Shown in pieces: positions 63,419 through 64,000 of a stretch of DNA of 64,000 bases (the first letter of the stretch is position 1; each line of letters begins with the position of its first letter). A program made the position numbers and the translations under genes. The stretch comes from Tautonia sociabilis (GTDB lineage Bacteria > Planctomycetota > Planctomycetia > Isosphaerales > Isosphaeraceae): positions 1-64,000 of the forward strand of contig NZ_RYZH01000037.1 of assembly GCF_003977685.1 (NCBI RefSeq). Direction: 5' to 3'. Under the pieces are notes generated by a model. That model did not search any database, had not been told where the DNA came from, and saw only the letters and a list, made by a program, of their open reading frames with translations.

Positions 63419-63727
63419 ATGCGGACGGGCATGGTGGAGGCGAACCTCGGGCGGCTCAACGAGGAGGCGAGGCGGTCTCACGTCGATGAGCTGATCGCCC
63501 GCAAGCAGGCCGGGCCGGGCCGGAAGCATCGATCCTCGACGAAATGGACCTGGAGAGGCACCGCCGGGAGTCCAATCGGTTGGTGGCCGAGCTCGAGCGA
63601 GTCGGCGCAGCGGGCCAGCAGGCTGCCCGACGCCCCGTCGGCTCGCCCGGCCCTGAACGACCTGCTCGAGCGGCTGAGGATGCGGTCCGGGACTCCGGAG
63701 GGCGTCTCCCCTCGGACCATCCGCTGA
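63419..63727 (+). pseudogene. Small helical gene, apparently frame-disrupted
   Basis: The frame 63419-63727 starts well (MVEANLGRLNEEARRSHVDE) and ends with strongly biased codons (ALNDLLERLRMRSGTPEG). Its middle, about 63525-63630, is poor. In that part another frame reads DEMDLERHRRESNRLVAELE, which is clearly helix-like. Two compensating shifts would restore a single helical protein. It may be a pseudogene or contain sequence errors. The function is unknown. Confidence 0.4.
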
Positions 63728-63781
63728 AGGGCGATGCCGTCGGGAGGCAGGACCGTTGGGAACTGGGTGCGGCGGGCGACG

Positions 63782-63828
63782 GTCGCCGACGTCGGGGGGA
63801 TCGGGCGCCTGTCGCCGACGTCGGGGGA
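63782..63828. repeat. 29-base-period direct repeat
   Basis: GTCGCCGACGTCGGGGG occurs at 63782 and again at 63811. The second copy ends in a GGGGGAGGG that also serves as a ribosome-binding site for the next gene. Confidence 0.75.
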
Positions 63829-63835
63829 GGGACCA

Positions 63836-64000
63836 ATGCCCAGGAACGTGACCAGGAGCGGCAAGCGGGATCGCCCGAAGACCGCGGTGAAGGGCAAGCG
63901 GTATCGGTGCGCCATCTGCCGCAAGCGGAGCCCGAAGCCGGTGAAGACGCCCGCCCCCTGGTACTGCCCCAGGTGCCTCGGCGAGCGGGAGGAGGGCCGG
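63836..64000 (+). CDS. Zinc-ribbon protein, 5' part (runs off the window)
   Basis: An ATG at 63836 with GGGAGGG five bases upstream opens a frame that continues past the window end. The first 55 residues are very basic (PRNVTRSGKRDRPKTAVKG) and contain two Cys-x2-Cys pairs, CAIC and CPRC, spaced 23 residues apart: a zinc ribbon. There is no stop within the window. No family is recognised; a nucleic-acid-binding role is suggested by the basic charge only. Confidence 0.6.
   Translation, partial: MPRNVTRSGKRDRPKTAVKGKRYRCAICRKRSPKPVKTPAPWYCPRCLGEREEGR

Noticed and set aside
63478..63924. Minus-strand frame of 148 codons near the right edge
   Set aside because: Both the zinc-ribbon start on the plus strand and the helical fragments at 63419-63727 conflict with it, and it spans the direct repeat. 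I saw no domain.

Overview
The window is very GC-rich, densely coding bacterial DNA. It most likely comes from a planctomycete of the Isosphaeraceae type. This is inferred from the gene families present (DUF1080 hydrolase-like protein, ceramidase-like protein, divergent Nramp transporter, secreted tandem truncated haemoglobin, many lineage-restricted hypotheticals), from the scattered housekeeping genes and from the very strong G/C bias at third codon positions. No rRNA or CRISPR array was seen, and no tRNA passed inspection.

Layout. 0-9 kb (minus strand): aldo/keto reductase, P1-family peptidase, a two-gene RND efflux pump, and an Old Yellow Enzyme behind a TetR regulator with a NemR-like operator set inside its promoter. 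9-19 kb (plus strand): secreted metallophosphoesterase, DUF4349 lipoprotein, glycosyltransferase, Nramp-like transporter, MMPL/RND exporter and a small PH-like membrane protein. 19-30 kb: an unrecognised Cys/His-containing protein, an internally deleted tag gene, an ADP-ribosylglycohydrolase, a P-type cation ATPase with a tandem universal stress protein, a secreted two-domain truncated haemoglobin, a Nudix hydrolase and sucCD. 30-36 kb: NYN nuclease, then pyrR-pyrB-pyrC followed by a STAS-FHA-STAS protein.

36-46 kb (minus strand): a ceramidase-like secreted enzyme, a 1387-residue protein built like mammalian soluble adenylyl cyclase, zinc-independent ribosomal protein S14, argS and rsfS. 46-49 kb (plus strand): three small lineage-specific genes, including a HicB-like protein, and a striking double hairpin. 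49-58 kb: an exopolysaccharide/glycan locus with GT4, two GT-C-like membrane proteins and GT2 on the minus strand, divergent from a compact polyprenyl-phosphate sugar transferase and a second GT2 on the plus strand. 58-64 kb: a split transketolase, a short graveyard of gene remnants (sulfotransferase, UspA, PNPOx-like), a Gfo/Idh/MocA oxidoreductase, a DUF1080 protein, a frame-disrupted small gene and the start of a zinc-ribbon gene.

How they fit together. The sets that clearly act together are the RND pump pair, the TetR/OYE electrophile-response pair, sucCD, pyrRBC, the transketolase halves and the glycan locus. The P-type ATPase with its stress protein, the haemoglobin and the Nudix hydrolase form a looser stress-related neighbourhood. 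Sequences with the most to offer on a second look are the cyclase, the haemoglobin, the tag deletion, the repeats upstream of pyrR and the double hairpin at 47.7 kb.
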